Of a stretch of 64,000 nucleotides of DNA, positions 27,989 through 38,122 are shown piece by piece. The position numbers were made by a program, and so were the translations under genes. How positions within the stretch are numbered: position 1 is the first letter of the stretch; each line of letters opens with the position of its first letter. The notes under the pieces were generated by a model. That model was given only the letters and a program-made list of their open reading frames with translations, did no database searches and was not told the DNA's origin. The stretch is from the NCBI RefSeq assembly GCF_012931685.1, contig NZ_JABANC010000002.1, positions 496,001 to 560,000 on the forward strand, read 5' to 3'. This DNA is from Hanstruepera ponticola. Its GTDB lineage: Bacteria; Bacteroidota; Bacteroidia; Flavobacteriales; Flavobacteriaceae.

Positions 27989-28001
27989 ATTATATTTAGA
28001 T

Positions 28002-28937
28002 TTATCGCTTTATTATTTTATATAAGAAATTTACAATTGGCAATGATATTAGAGCTACCTTTAGTTTTGAGGTCATAATAAAAGGCGACATTATTAATAG
28101 CAACCCAATGCACATAATAGCACCATACATTGAGACATCTAATACCAATGCTATTCCTGCATGCAGAAACAACAATAGCACGCCCCAAATTTTATGAAGA
28201 TTTGCTCTAAAAAATATTAGTATTGAAAACAATTCAATATAAACAGCTCCCAAATATAAAAACCAAGCAATCCAATAATTTTCTACAAGCCACGATCCAA
28301 CTACTGTTGGTTCAATTAATTGGTTTTGCAAAATAATAACATTTCTCATGGATAGTGGTGAAAACAGACTTACCTGACCATTAAAACATTCAATAACGCC
28401 CCAGAATACTTTCCAAAAACCAGTTAACGAATATGTTAGCAACAAAAAAAATTGCAAAGAGGCAAACATTAAAATGGTTTTTTCTTTGTAATGTGCTTTA
28501 TTACTATTTGGCAAGAAAATTATCCCAAACAAATACATGAGCGGCAAATATAAGCCATGGTTTATTTTACCAAATGAATTAGTAAATGCTACAAATAAAA
28601 AGAAATTGATAAAAGCAAAAATCTTTAAAAAGAGATTGTTATTCTTAAAACAAAGCAAAACAAACGAAAGCAATAGACTTAATTTAAAATATAAAGCAAG
28701 GTAAACTGATGAAACACCTTTAATTACTTCTAAAGGCCACAACGGGTTAATTCGTTCAGCCGATTCCAATCCCCTAATATTAAACACATTATCTAGAATT
28801 AAAACCAAAAACAAGACATAAGAGAACTTAACTATAGTTTGTATATCGCTGTATAGCTTATCAACTGGCTTATTGAAAATTGGGAATTTACCAAAGGTAT
28901 ATTTCCAAAAATAATGATCTTTTAAGAACTCAATCAA
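28002..28937 (-). CDS. Multi-pass membrane protein, HTTM/DoxX-like
   Basis: A 311-residue polytopic protein with eight or so helices. The region INPLWPLEVIKG after the first helix and the later SLSMRNVIILQNQL/FSPL stretch resemble HTTM-type (gamma-carboxylase-like) membrane proteins, but no catalytic motif is clear. Its stop lies 13 bp before the MBOAT start and its start overlaps the 151-residue gene upstream by 8 bp, so it belongs to the O-acylation unit. The role in that unit is unknown. Confidence 0.5.
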   Translation of the reverse strand: MIEFLKDHYFWKYTFGKFPIFNKPVDKLYSDIQTIVKFSYVLFLVLILDNVFNIRGLESAERINPLWPLEVIKGVSSVYLALYFKLSLLLSFVLLCFKNNNLFLKIFAFINFFLFVAFTNSFGKINHGLYLPLMYLFGIIFLPNSNKAHYKEKTILMFASLQFFLLLTYSLTGFWKVFWGVIECFNGQVSLFSPLSMRNVIILQNQLIEPTVVGSWLVENYWIAWFLYLGAVYIELFSILIFFRANLHKIWGVLLLFLHAGIALVLDVSMYGAIMCIGLLLIMSPFIMTSKLKVALISLPIVNFLYKIIKR

Positions 28938-29385
28938 AATCTATAATCTTGTTATCTATAATGTTACAAACCTTTGTGGTTTTTTCTGTATTTAAATATT
29001 CTTTTTTACTCAAATCTAACGTTTTCACAAAAAGTTCAAAGTTACTTCCCGAAGGTAGAATTCTCAAAAAACTGCTATCATCCAACTCAAATTCATTTAA
29101 ATTATTGGAGACAACATTGTAAAGGTTAATCACATTCAAATTCATATCAATAGCTGAAACATGATGAATATTGCTTAAATCTAATATATTAGTTGGTGGA
29201 ATCAGTGAATCACCTATTTTGGTTACCATAACAAATGGAAATTCGACTTTATTTGGTGTTTTCGAATATAAGGACCATCTAAAAAAAGGAAAAACTTCTT
29301 TATGATACGTTGTAAATCTGCCAATAAAAGCAATAGCCAAATAAATAACAGTCCAAAAAACAACAAAGTTTTTATAAAATTTCAT
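28930..29385 (-). CDS. Hypothetical single-pass membrane protein
   Basis: A 151-residue protein with one N-terminal helix (VVFWTVIYLAIAFIGRF) and a predicted periplasmic remainder containing FPFFRWSLYSKTPNKVEFPF. I do not recognise it. The overlap with the next membrane-protein gene (8 bp) implies translational coupling and a shared job, perhaps as a small subunit of the HTTM-like protein. The helix followed by FRWSLYS is reminiscent of proteins that accompany HTTM-like genes, but this is a weak impression. Confidence 0.5.
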   Translation of the reverse strand: MKFYKNFVVFWTVIYLAIAFIGRFTTYHKEVFPFFRWSLYSKTPNKVEFPFVMVTKIGDSLIPPTNILDLSNIHHVSAIDMNLNVINLYNVVSNNLNEFELDDSSFLRILPSGSNFELFVKTLDLSKKEYLNTEKTTKVCNIIDNKIIDFD

Positions 29386-29452
29386 GCTAAATAATCATAA
29401 CGTGTCTAAAGTAATGAATATTAACAAAACTAAATGTGCCTACCTATAAAAA

Positions 29453-31039
29453 CTAAAACAACCATTTAAATAAACGCTTAAAAAAACCCTCTTTTTCTTC
29501 AATCAATAACTGCGGTTTAAATTCAATAATATAAACCCCAAAATTGTTTAAAGATTTGCTTTCATTTCTTTCAAGCTTCATTGGAAATACTATTTTAGAG
29601 TCGTTTTTTACAGTTCCTGTTTTTAATTCTACATCTAAATTTTCCACATCGCGAATAACATAATTAGAGTTTTCAGCAATATCATAATTACTAAAGTCAA
29701 CTATAATATCATTTTCATTTTTGCTAAATAAAACAACTCTATAATTATGGTCTTTATAATCATTTTTTGAAATATCTAAAACCGATGGCAAATCAAACTG
29801 TTTAATACTTTTTTGTTGGCTATTTAGGTCTTGTTTAAAAGTAAATCGCCAATTATCAAATTGATATTTCTTCTTATCAATCATGAAAGGCGTACCATTT
29901 TTTGTAAAGTAGGTATTACTATCAAGACTTTCTGGCTTCAATCTATTTGCAGTGATAGAAAGCATATGAATATAGCCACCGTAGACTATGTTATTTGAAA
30001 TTTCTGCCGATTTAAGATGAAGCAATCTAAACGGATTATTTCTTCCTAATATTAAATTATTCTTAATGAAGATGTTTTCTACTGGCGCATTTTTGTAGTA
30101 GCCTATTGTTAATGATGGTGCATCTCCATTAACTTCATTTTGCAAATAATTGGTATTATGGTAAAGTATGTTACTTGTTACCGTTATATTTTTAGCTATG
30201 TTAATACCATTTCTATCATTGGTTGCAACAATAATATTATCAACTGTCCTTCCTGAAACCAAACCACTATTAAAAATTACATTATTGTCTAAAGTTATGT
30301 TTTTAACATATTCCCTATTCGCTTTTTTATTGGCAGACCAGACTTCAATACCTTTATAATAGTTATTGAAAATGATATTATTTTTTAAAACCCTTATTTC
30401 AGTATCACTATCATTTTGAACATAAAACCCCTCACCTAGACCTTTAATGCTTTTACCTACATACCCATTATCATAAACAATACAATTAGAAATCATGGTT
30501 CCTCCTGTTTTGTTCCATGACCCAAATCCCAAACCATTATTTCCATGAATAATAAGGTTAATGAACTTACAATTTTTTCCACTATTATGACTTACGCCTC
30601 CAAATGGGCGAAAACCTGCTACTTTTTCATCTCTAACTTTTAAATTAATTGGTGAAATTTCAAAATCTCTGTATGTTACATTTCTGCCTACGACACTTAA
30701 AGTAGCAACATTAGGCCCAGGAACATTTCCGTTTATAATTGCCCATTCACCTTTGTATGAAGTAACAATAATATTTTTATTTGGTATAGTACTTTGCAGC
30801 TTACTTGTAAACCTACCCGAATAAATACCTCCATGCAACCAAATAGTATCACCACCATTCACGACTTCACTTTTTTGGTTAAGTGCTGTTTGTAAATCCC
30901 AAGGGTTCTTTAAGCTACCATCACCCAGTTTTGAGCCTTTAATAGTTGGATGATCTTTAGGGAATACATGGAAGGCCTTTTGTGCCTGTAATTGGAACAC
31001 AATAAAACAAAAACTAATAGCTGCTAAAATTGATTTCAT
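29453..31039 (-). CDS. Secreted right-handed beta-helix protein
   Basis: A 528-residue exported protein with a signal ending LQAQ. After it comes a DUF1565-like opening (GDGSLKNPWDLQTALNQ, GGDTIWLHGGIY), then about ten beta-helix coils with repeated NNxI and NxIxxN turns from residue 95 to 380. Beta-helix proteins of this type often cleave or bind polysaccharides. A C-terminal beta domain and a final basic tail (FFKRLFKWLF) follow; no T9SS tail is present. It is upstream of the O-acylation genes on the same strand. The catalytic residues of a lyase are not evident. Confidence 0.8.
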   Translation of the reverse strand: MKSILAAISFCFIVFQLQAQKAFHVFPKDHPTIKGSKLGDGSLKNPWDLQTALNQKSEVVNGGDTIWLHGGIYSGRFTSKLQSTIPNKNIIVTSYKGEWAIINGNVPGPNVATLSVVGRNVTYRDFEISPINLKVRDEKVAGFRPFGGVSHNSGKNCKFINLIIHGNNGLGFGSWNKTGGTMISNCIVYDNGYVGKSIKGLGEGFYVQNDSDTEIRVLKNNIIFNNYYKGIEVWSANKKANREYVKNITLDNNVIFNSGLVSGRTVDNIIVATNDRNGINIAKNITVTSNILYHNTNYLQNEVNGDAPSLTIGYYKNAPVENIFIKNNLILGRNNPFRLLHLKSAEISNNIVYGGYIHMLSITANRLKPESLDSNTYFTKNGTPFMIDKKKYQFDNWRFTFKQDLNSQQKSIKQFDLPSVLDISKNDYKDHNYRVVLFSKNENDIIVDFSNYDIAENSNYVIRDVENLDVELKTGTVKNDSKIVFPMKLERNESKSLNNFGVYIIEFKPQLLIEEKEGFFKRLFKWLF

Positions 31040-31144
31040 GATAGCAAATTTACAATTACCATACCATCATGATAATTTTAAAGTTGTTATTATTAAAAAA
31101 AAATGTGATTTATTGTTTAGTTTTGAATTCATTGATAAAAATCT

Positions 31145-32041
31145 ATGCTTTCCATTTTAATACCTACATACAATTATAATGCTTATCCACTAGCTGAAAA
31201 ACTTGTAACACAATCTTTAGTGTTGGGAATTAATTTTGAGTTATCTTGTATGGATGACGGTTCAAACTCAAATCTTAACACTGAAAACCAAAAAATAAAC
31301 ACACTTGAGTGCGCAGAATTTATAATAAGCGAAAAGAATGTTGGACGCACAGCTACGAGACAAATTTTAGCTCAAAACGCTAAATATGATTGGTTGCTAT
31401 TTTTGGATGCTGATGTGATGCCAAAAGACAATACCTTCATAAAAAAAATAGTTTCAAACATAGAAAATGATACCGACATCATTTTTGGCGGTATTACTTA
31501 TCAAAAAACAAAACCAGAAGCAATCAAAATACTACGTTGGCATTATGGCCGAAACAGGGAGCAACAGCCTTTAAAACATAGAAAAAACAAGCCATATCAA
31601 TCTATAATTTCAGGAGCTTTGGCTATAAAAAAAGATGTCTTTCTGAAAACTAATTCTGAATTAACAGAGAACAAATATGGATTGGATATTCTCTTTAGTA
31701 CGTTATTAAAAAAAAACAAAACGAATGTTGTTCATATCGAGAATCCTGTAATTCATTTTGGAATTGAAAACAATAAATTATTCTTATCTAAAACTAAAAA
31801 AGCTATTGACACCTTGTATTATCTGGTAAAGGAAAACAAAATTTCTTCATCTGAAACAAAATTATTGAAAGTATTTAATAAGCTTAGGGCTATTGGTTTA
31901 GCATATTTTCTTGGAACAATAACTCTAAAATTTAATAATGAAATAGAAAAGAAACTGTTAAGTAAGTCACCCAATTTAATATTATTTGATATTTATAGAC
32001 TAGGTTACTTCTGTAGATTAAACCAAAAAGATAATGTCTAA
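31145..32041 (+). CDS. Family 2 glycosyltransferase
   Basis: A 298-residue GT-A fold enzyme. The N-terminus is SILIPTYNYNA, followed by MDDGSN and the metal-binding DxD in LFLDADVMP. The C-terminal part has a weak acceptor-binding GIEN segment and no membrane helix. It should add a sugar to a growing surface glycan; donor and acceptor are unknown. Its stop overlaps the next glycosyltransferase start by 8 bp. Confidence 0.85.
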   Translation: MLSILIPTYNYNAYPLAEKLVTQSLVLGINFELSCMDDGSNSNLNTENQKINTLECAEFIISEKNVGRTATRQILAQNAKYDWLLFLDADVMPKDNTFIKKIVSNIENDTDIIFGGITYQKTKPEAIKILRWHYGRNREQQPLKHRKNKPYQSIISGALAIKKDVFLKTNSELTENKYGLDILFSTLLKKNKTNVVHIENPVIHFGIENNKLFLSKTKKAIDTLYYLVKENKISSSETKLLKVFNKLRAIGLAYFLGTITLKFNNEIEKKLLSKSPNLILFDIYRLGYFCRLNQKDNV

Positions 32042-32978
32042 ATTTTCTATTGTCATACCACTCTACAACAAAGCTAACTCTATAGCTGAGACTTTAAATA
32101 GTGTGATAAATCAAACATTTTCTGATTTTGAAATCATTATTGTTAACGATGGCTCGACAGATAAAAGTCTTAAAGTTGTTGAAAAATTTACTGATACAAG
32201 AATTAAACTATTAACAACCAAAAACCAAGGCGTATCTGCTGCTAGAAATTTTGGAATTAAAAAAGCTCAAGGAAATTATATAGCTTTTTTAGATGCTGAT
32301 GATTTTTGGAAGAAAAATCATTTAGAATTATTAAACATGTTATTAAATAAGTTTCCCAACTGTGGCATGTATTGCATGGCTTATGCCAAAAAGCATAAAT
32401 CGCTTACTTATCCTGCACGTTATAATAACGTCTCAAAAGTTAATGGTTGGATGGGACTCATAGATGATTATTTTGAGTCAAGTTTAAAAAACGCTATTGC
32501 TTGGACATCTGCAACAATGATTCCCAAAAAAGTACTTAATGAAATTGGTCTTTTTAATGAAAAAATCATTTTAGGAGCTGGAGAAGATACTGATTTATGG
32601 ATTAGAATAGCTCTAAACTATTCAGTGGCATTCTGTAATACAATTACAGCGATACATAATTTAGAAAGTGAAAATAGGATTACTAAATCTAATACAAATG
32701 ATAGAAAATTTATTGATTTAGACGTTTACGAACCATTAGTCAAAACTAATAAATCACTTAAAAAATATTTAGATGTCAATAGATTTTCTATTGGTATTCA
32801 ATATAAATTAGTTGGAAATAATAAAAAAGCTGATGCCTATCTAAAAAAAATTGACCTTAATTCCTTGAACAAAAAACAAAGGTTTTTAATAAACAAAAGT
32901 ACTAATGCTTTGAGGTTCTTTGTAGCTATTCAAAATTTATTACGAAAAATAAAAATAAATTCATCGCCTTTTCATTGA
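32034..32978 (+). CDS. Family 2 glycosyltransferase (GT2)
   Basis: A 314-residue GT2 with the classical markers VIPLYNKANSI, VNDGSTDKS, GVSAARNFGI and AFLDADDFW, the DxD being in the last. GAGEDTDLWIRIAL near residue 180 is the family's ED motif with the likely general base. It overlaps the preceding GT2 gene by 8 bp and ends convergently with fdtA (18-bp overlap of 3' ends). Part of surface-glycan assembly by context. Confidence 0.88.
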   Translation: MSKFSIVIPLYNKANSIAETLNSVINQTFSDFEIIIVNDGSTDKSLKVVEKFTDTRIKLLTTKNQGVSAARNFGIKKAQGNYIAFLDADDFWKKNHLELLNMLLNKFPNCGMYCMAYAKKHKSLTYPARYNNVSKVNGWMGLIDDYFESSLKNAIAWTSATMIPKKVLNEIGLFNEKIILGAGEDTDLWIRIALNYSVAFCNTITAIHNLESENRITKSNTNDRKFIDLDVYEPLVKTNKSLKKYLDVNRFSIGIQYKLVGNNKKADAYLKKIDLNSLNKKQRFLINKSTNALRFFVAIQNLLRKIKINSSPFH

Positions 32979-33359
32979 CACAAAAGAATCGTAATCACGA
33001 ATATAATCTGCTTCCTCAAAAACATCTGAAGCCAAAACCAAACAAACTGAACCAGAAGAAAAATTCCCTAATTCTCTCCACATTCCAGTTGGCACTACTA
33101 ATCCTTTGTCAGGCTTATTGAGGGTGATGGTTTTACGCTCATTACCATCATCCAATATCACATCAAAACTACCACTTAACGCTATTAAAACCTGAACTAA
33201 TTTTTTATGGGCATGGCCACCTCTATGGGCATTACTTGGCACATCATATAAATAGTAAACCCGTTTTATATCAAAAGGTAGTACATCTTTTTCTATAACT
33301 GCCAAATTACCTCTTGGATCTTGTACTTTAGGGATTTCAATAAACTCTATTTGCTTCAT
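32961..33359 (-). CDS. FdtA/QdtA-type sugar 3,4-ketoisomerase (cupin)
   Basis: A 132-residue single cupin. The metal- or substrate-binding cluster RGGHAH is at 46-51, and the strands DVILDDG, KGLVVPTGMWREL and LVLASDVFEEADYIRDYDSF complete the FdtA/QdtA/WxcM-like signature. The enzyme converts dTDP-4-keto-6-deoxyglucose to the 3-keto isomer, feeding the aminotransferase encoded at 37022. The ATG at 33357-33359 is preferred over a start 13 codons upstream that would overlap the GT4 gene. FdtA and QdtA differ in stereochemistry and cannot be separated here. Confidence 0.8.
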   Translation of the reverse strand: MKQIEFIEIPKVQDPRGNLAVIEKDVLPFDIKRVYYLYDVPSNAHRGGHAHKKLVQVLIALSGSFDVILDDGNERKTITLNKPDKGLVVPTGMWRELGNFSSGSVCLVLASDVFEEADYIRDYDSFVSMKRR

Positions 33360-33367
33360 ATTAGCTC

Positions 33368-34465
33368 TTATTCTATTGAATTTAATAGTTTTTGCCACTC
33401 TTTGGCTATCGTATCAGAATCATACTTTTCAACACTTTTTATTGTATTTGATTTACAATGGTCATAGAGTGCTTTATCAAATATAAAACTATTCATAGCT
33501 TCAGAAAGTTCTTTCGGGTTATTATTTTCAACTAACAAACCATTATATCCTGATTGTACAATTTCATTTGGACCAGATTTACAATCAACAGAAATCACAG
33601 GTATCCCAAAGGAAAGTGACTCAATTAAAACTCTGGGAAAACCTTCAAATCTACTTGTAAGACATACAAAACGAGCTTGTTTAATTATGTCATAAGGTTT
33701 ATCATCAAAAGGTTTAAATTCTACATATTCAGAAATATTTAATTCATTCACTTTTCGTTTTAACAAATCCAAATCCGGACCCGAACCCAAAATAATTAAT
33801 CCAACATTATTTTCTGATAATTTAGATTGCTTGTAAGCCTCTAAAAGTAGTGTATAATTTTTTACCTTTTCATCTATCCTACCATAAGCCAAAATGTACT
33901 TACCCAAATGGTCAGTCATTTCAGTTTTTGTATTATTAATTTTAACAGGGTTAGAAATAGCATAGACATTTTTAAAACCGTAAAGCCTTTCAACTTCTTC
34001 TTTTATAGCTTTAGAAACACCAACTATCGCTGAAGCTCCTCTATAATTTAATTTTGTCAAAAACTTATTTTTAGAAAAATAATAGTTTAAATTATAGCTT
34101 CGGACAACATAAATTATCTTATATTTTGAGTAACAAAAATTTGTAATAATAAACTCTCTCAACCAATAATTACGTGATCTATTGTCTATAATGTATTCAA
34201 ATTGATGCTGTTTTAAAAAAATTTTAAAATATTTTGCTTTCGCTATTTTTTTTAGAAGACTATTTCGATTAGTCACTAATAAATCCAAATTTAGTAGTTC
34301 GCCTTTAAAATCATAAGCAATATTATTTTGCACAGAAACAATGTACACTTCAAACCCTAAACTATCAAGCATCTCAGATAGTAAAGCACTTGATTTCTCG
34401 GCTCCACCTTTTCCTAAAGAAGACACTACTAAACAAATCTTTTTATTGTTGGTTTTCAAATTCAT
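33368..34465 (-). CDS. Family 4 glycosyltransferase
   Basis: A 365-residue GT-B enzyme. Donor-binding C-terminal motifs are clear: YGRIDEKVKNY, LGSGPDLDLLKR, SRFEGFPRVLIESLSFG and PVISVDCKSGPNEIV, with the E-x7-E type pair in the FEGFPRVLIE stretch. The N-terminal part has GKGGAEKSS. It should transfer a sugar from a nucleotide donor to a surface-glycan intermediate. The gene is followed by fdtA 8 bp downstream. A promoter box TATATTTG lies 12 nt upstream of its ATG. Confidence 0.9.
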   Translation of the reverse strand: MNLKTNNKKICLVVSSLGKGGAEKSSALLSEMLDSLGFEVYIVSVQNNIAYDFKGELLNLDLLVTNRNSLLKKIAKAKYFKIFLKQHQFEYIIDNRSRNYWLREFIITNFCYSKYKIIYVVRSYNLNYYFSKNKFLTKLNYRGASAIVGVSKAIKEEVERLYGFKNVYAISNPVKINNTKTEMTDHLGKYILAYGRIDEKVKNYTLLLEAYKQSKLSENNVGLIILGSGPDLDLLKRKVNELNISEYVEFKPFDDKPYDIIKQARFVCLTSRFEGFPRVLIESLSFGIPVISVDCKSGPNEIVQSGYNGLLVENNNPKELSEAMNSFIFDKALYDHCKSNTIKSVEKYDSDTIAKEWQKLLNSIE

Positions 34466-34476
34466 TATTTAATGCT

Positions 34477-34484
34477 CAAATATA
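34477..34484 (-). promoter_or_regulatory. Putative -7 promoter box for the GT4/fdtA unit
   Basis: On the minus strand the sequence is TATATTTG, an exact TAnnTTTG match 12 nt before the GT4 start codon. It would drive GT4 and fdtA. The -33 element is not clear. Confidence 0.5.
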
Positions 34485-34565
34485 CTAAATGCTAATAACG
34501 CTATTAAATTAACATGATTTAAGTTACTTTTAAATTTTTAAAACTGACTGTCTAAAAATTTTAAC

Positions 34566-35714
34566 ATGAAAATTTTATTGATTGGTGAATACAGCAGACT
34601 TCACAACTCACTAAAGGAAGGATTGCAAGAACTGGGACATGAAGTTCTTATTGTTGGCAATGGAGATAGATTTAAAAAGTTTCCTGTTGATATCTCATTG
34701 GGAGCTAATCAGTCAAAAAAGGGCAGTTCGCTTTTAAATAAAGTTCTTTTCAAATCTCTAGGTGTTGATTTAAATTCACAAAAAATAAAAGTTGAATATA
34801 ATAGACAAAAGCATTTATTTGTTGATTATGATGTTGTTCAACTTATAAATGAAGCTCCGTTTAACTCCATTCCAAAAATTGAATCAAAATTGTTAAGCCA
34901 CATCTTCAAAAACAATAAAAATGTATTTTTGCTGTCTTGTGGAGCAGACTACATAAGTGTAAATTTTGCAGCCGAAGACAGATTCAAATATTCAATATTA
35001 AATCCCTATAAAGAAAGTAGAGCTTCCAAAAAAAGCTACTGGCATATCATTAAATTCCTAACTCCCTCCTATCAAAAGCTTCATCATTTTGTTTATAAAA
35101 ACATTAAAGGCGTCATTGCTTCTGATTTAGATTATCATCTACCACTTCTTAATAACAAGCAGTATTTATGCCTGATACCAAACCCTATCAATATTAATAA
35201 GATTAGCTTTATTAAACCTAAAATTGAAGATAGAATCATAATTTTCATGGGTATTAATAGGGCAAACTACTTAAAAAAAGGAAGCAATTTTTTTGATGAA
35301 GCTTTAGAAATAATATCTAAAAAGTATGATAATAAGGTAAGCATTATAAAAACAGAAAACCTTCCCTATGATGAATACATCCAATCATATAATAAGGCAC
35401 ATATTATTCTAGATCAAGTCTATGCTTATGATCAAGGCTATAACGCTTTAGAAGCTATGGCTAAAGGCAAAGTGGTTTTTACAGGTGCTGAACAAGAATG
35501 GTTAGATTATTATGGTTTGAAGGAAGATACTGTTGCTATTAATGCTTTACCTAATTCCAACCAAATTGCCAACAAATTGTCATGGCTTATTGAAAATTCA
35601 GAAAAAATTATTGAAATCTCCGAAAATGCTAGAGCCTTTATTGAGAAAGAGCATAACTACTTGAACATCACAAAACGTTATCTAGAAATTTGGCAAAATC
35701 ATTCAAAAAATTAA
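34566..35714 (+). CDS. GT-B glycosyltransferase
   Basis: A 382-residue glycosyltransferase-like protein with the two-domain GT-B layout. The N-terminus MKILLIGEYSRLHNSLKEGL is a typical GT1/GT4 start, and the donor site is suggested by IFMGINRANYLKKGS and DQVYAYDQGYNALEAMAKG with the conserved acidic residue before AMA. It lies alone on the plus strand between minus-strand glycan genes; its 3' end overlaps that of the Wzx-like gene by 4 bp. Specific sugar unknown. Confidence 0.75.
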   Translation: MKILLIGEYSRLHNSLKEGLQELGHEVLIVGNGDRFKKFPVDISLGANQSKKGSSLLNKVLFKSLGVDLNSQKIKVEYNRQKHLFVDYDVVQLINEAPFNSIPKIESKLLSHIFKNNKNVFLLSCGADYISVNFAAEDRFKYSILNPYKESRASKKSYWHIIKFLTPSYQKLHHFVYKNIKGVIASDLDYHLPLLNNKQYLCLIPNPININKISFIKPKIEDRIIIFMGINRANYLKKGSNFFDEALEIISKKYDNKVSIIKTENLPYDEYIQSYNKAHIILDQVYAYDQGYNALEAMAKGKVVFTGAEQEWLDYYGLKEDTVAINALPNSNQIANKLSWLIENSEKIIEISENARAFIEKEHNYLNITKRYLEIWQNHSKN

Positions 35715-37021
35715 TTCTCTAAATCAGGTTCATCCGGTAATACACCAAACAATGATGAACTGAATATTAAAAGTATTAGCCCATAATAAGCAACATATGT
35801 CACAAAGTGCGCAATATTGGCTCCTTTTGTTCCATAAATATCAATAAAATAAATACTCGTAAAATATAGAATGATCACAGAAAATGCTTCGGTAATGATA
35901 TAATGCCAAAACATTTTTTTAGCCAAAAACTGATAAGCAATAACTATGGATAGCACTTTAACAAAATCACCTAAAAGCTGCCATAAAAACAAATCCTGTA
36001 CGGGTAAAAATTCTTCAGAAAAAATTAAAAGGATTATATATTTTCTAAAAAGATATATAACCAATAATCCTAATCCAAAAATGGGAATAATGGTTTTGTA
36101 AAAATTAAAAACTTCATTTCTAAATTCTTTTACATTATCTATTTCAGATAAACGAGGTAATATATAAAGTGTCAATAATGAAGATACGAACATCAAATAA
36201 TACTTTGAAATCCTGTTCATAGTTTCCCAAAAACCAGCTTCTCGTATTCCAACCGAATCAGTAATATAATTTCTTATGAATATGGCAACTATGGGTAATA
36301 AAATAGCTGAAAAAATAGCCATCATGGAATATGAACTCAATTTTTTGACATAACCAAAACTGATGTTCTTTACTTTGACTAATGGTGCCAAACTTCTTCT
36401 ATTGGCAACACCTACTAGTGTGATTAAAAAAATCAATGATTCTGAAATAGCTACCGAAATTAATGCACCATCAATACGCTCTTTATATATTAACAAAATG
36501 GTAATAGAAAGACCTAAAATCTGTCCAATAATGTTAATTATGATTAAAATTTTATATTTAGAAAACCCATTGAGAATACCAAACGTAAACATATTCAATG
36601 CGTAAAACGGCAAAGCTATCGCGAGAATTCTAATAACATAAGCGTAATCATTGTAATAGGAAAACACATAATCATTAATATAATCTGCTCCAAAGTAACA
36701 GGTAAAAGACACTAATATGGTAGAAAAAAAGCCTAGATAAAAAATAGTAGAAAGGGTTTTACTCAATTCAATAGTATTCTCCTTAAATTCAGCCACATAT
36801 TTTACGATACCATTATAAAAACCCAATATGGAGACTGTTTGAACTGAACTCAAAAAGTTCCGTAGATTTCCTATTAAGGCCATTCCTTCTGCTCCAACAA
36901 AAAGGGCAATGGCTTTTGAAGTTAAAAATCCTGCTATAATTCTCGTTGCTACTGAAGCAGAATTCAATGAAGCAACCTTGATTAAAACATTATTATTTAT
37001 ATAATTAAGTAATCGTTTCAA
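35711..37021 (-). CDS. Wzx-like lipid-linked oligosaccharide flippase (O-antigen translocase)
   Basis: A 436-residue MATE/MOP-like membrane protein with twelve or so helices. ASVATRIIAGFLTSKAIALF at the N-terminus and GAEGMALIGNLRNFLS match the O-antigen translocase branch (WzxE-like). It should flip undecaprenyl-linked repeat units to the periplasm. Its start codon sits immediately after the aminotransferase stop codon, so fdtB, the acyltransferase and wzx form one transcription unit. The window has no Wzy polymerase or Wzz. Confidence 0.85.
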   Translation of the reverse strand: MKRLLNYINNNVLIKVASLNSASVATRIIAGFLTSKAIALFVGAEGMALIGNLRNFLSSVQTVSILGFYNGIVKYVAEFKENTIELSKTLSTIFYLGFFSTILVSFTCYFGADYINDYVFSYYNDYAYVIRILAIALPFYALNMFTFGILNGFSKYKILIIINIIGQILGLSITILLIYKERIDGALISVAISESLIFLITLVGVANRRSLAPLVKVKNISFGYVKKLSSYSMMAIFSAILLPIVAIFIRNYITDSVGIREAGFWETMNRISKYYLMFVSSLLTLYILPRLSEIDNVKEFRNEVFNFYKTIIPIFGLGLLVIYLFRKYIILLIFSEEFLPVQDLFLWQLLGDFVKVLSIVIAYQFLAKKMFWHYIITEAFSVIILYFTSIYFIDIYGTKGANIAHFVTYVAYYGLILLIFSSSLFGVLPDEPDLEN

Positions 37022-38122
37022 TTAATAAGAATTTAGTAGGTTAACAATTTGAGAGACCTCTGCATCAGTCATAACTGGGCTCATTGGAATACTGACTACC
37101 TGTTCATGTATGGCATCTGTTACTGGCAATTTCAGATTACTGTATTCCGCTAGGGCTAATTGTCTATGAGCTGGTTTAGAATAATGAATTAGGTATTGTA
37201 CATCATTCTTCTCCAAAAAAGAGACAAATGCGTCTCTATCTTCTACCCTAACAACAAAGACATGGAAAACATGATTTTTACTTAAGTCATAAAAAGGTAG
37301 TTGTATCTTACTATTTTTAATTTCACTTAAATATTTTTTAGCAACCTCACGTCTTCTGCTATTGTCATTATCCAATGAAGGAAGTTTAACTGATAGCATG
37401 GCAGCCTGAATATCATCTAAACGGTTATTAAAGCCCAGACTTGTATGCACGTACTTTTCAGTGGAGCCATAATTTCGTAACTCCTTAATAGTTTCAGCCA
37501 ATTGAACATCATTAGTAGTTACCGCACCAGCATCACCAAGCGCACCTAAATTTTTACTCGGATAAAAGCTAAATGCTCCAGCATCAGCCAGGTTTCCTGC
37601 TCTATTTCCTTTACTATTAATAGCTCCATGAGCTTGCGCAGCGTCCTCAATTACTAGTAAATTTTGTTTTTTTGCCAAAAGATTGATTTCATCCATTTCC
37701 GCTAATTGCCCATACAAATGAACTACTAAAATAGCTTTAGTATTTTTGGAAATATGCTTATTTAATTCTTTAGCTGATATGTTAAAAGTCTTTTCATCAG
37801 GCTCTACAAAAACTGGCTTCAGTCCAGCATGAACAACAGCCAAAATACTAGCTATATAAGTATTTGCAGGAACTAGCACCTCATCACCTATTTTTAAAAT
37901 ACCTAATTTAATATATGCTCTAAAAATCAATATTAAGGCGTCTAGCCCATTACTGACTCCTAGGCAATAATCAGTACCGCAATATTTCGCATAGTCATTC
38001 TCAAAAGTATTTAATTCATTACCGAGAATATATTGTCCGGAATTTAAAAGCTGCTTAAATCGCTCTTGAAAAGCCTTATCAAAACGTTCGTTTATTTTCT
38101 TTAGATCTAAAAATTTAATCAT
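37022..38122 (-). CDS. FdtB/QdtB-type sugar aminotransferase (DegT/DnrJ/EryC1)
   Basis: A 366-residue PLP aminotransferase of the DegT/DnrJ/EryC1/StrS family. The PLP lysine is Lys190 in [16 protein letters not shown], Asp160 lies in [11 protein letters not shown], and the substrate-loop [16 protein letters not shown] is present. With the FdtA-like isomerase it should make a dTDP-3-amino-3,6-dideoxyhexose (Fuc3N or Qui3N) for the surface glycan. It overlaps the FemAB-like gene upstream by 4 bp and abuts wzx downstream. The rmlA/rmlB genes that would supply the keto-sugar are not in the window. Confidence 0.85.
   Translation of the reverse strand: MIKFLDLKKINERFDKAFQERFKQLLNSGQYILGNELNTFENDYAKYCGTDYCLGVSNGLDALILIFRAYIKLGILKIGDEVLVPANTYIASILAVVHAGLKPVFVEPDEKTFNISAKELNKHISKNTKAILVVHLYGQLAEMDEINLLAKKQNLLVIEDAAQAHGAINSKGNRAGNLADAGAFSFYPSKNLGALGDAGAVTTNDVQLAETIKELRNYGSTEKYVHTSLGFNNRLDDIQAAMLSVKLPSLDNDNSRRREVAKKYLSEIKNSKIQLPFYDLSKNHVFHVFVVRVEDRDAFVSFLEKNDVQYLIHYSKPAHRQLALAEYSNLKLPVTDAIHEQVVSIPMSPVMTDAEVSQIVNLLNSY

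Noticed and set aside
29386-31144. tRNA genes in gaps
   Set aside because: No tRNA-like T arm or acceptor pair was found in any intergenic stretch apart from the tmRNA.
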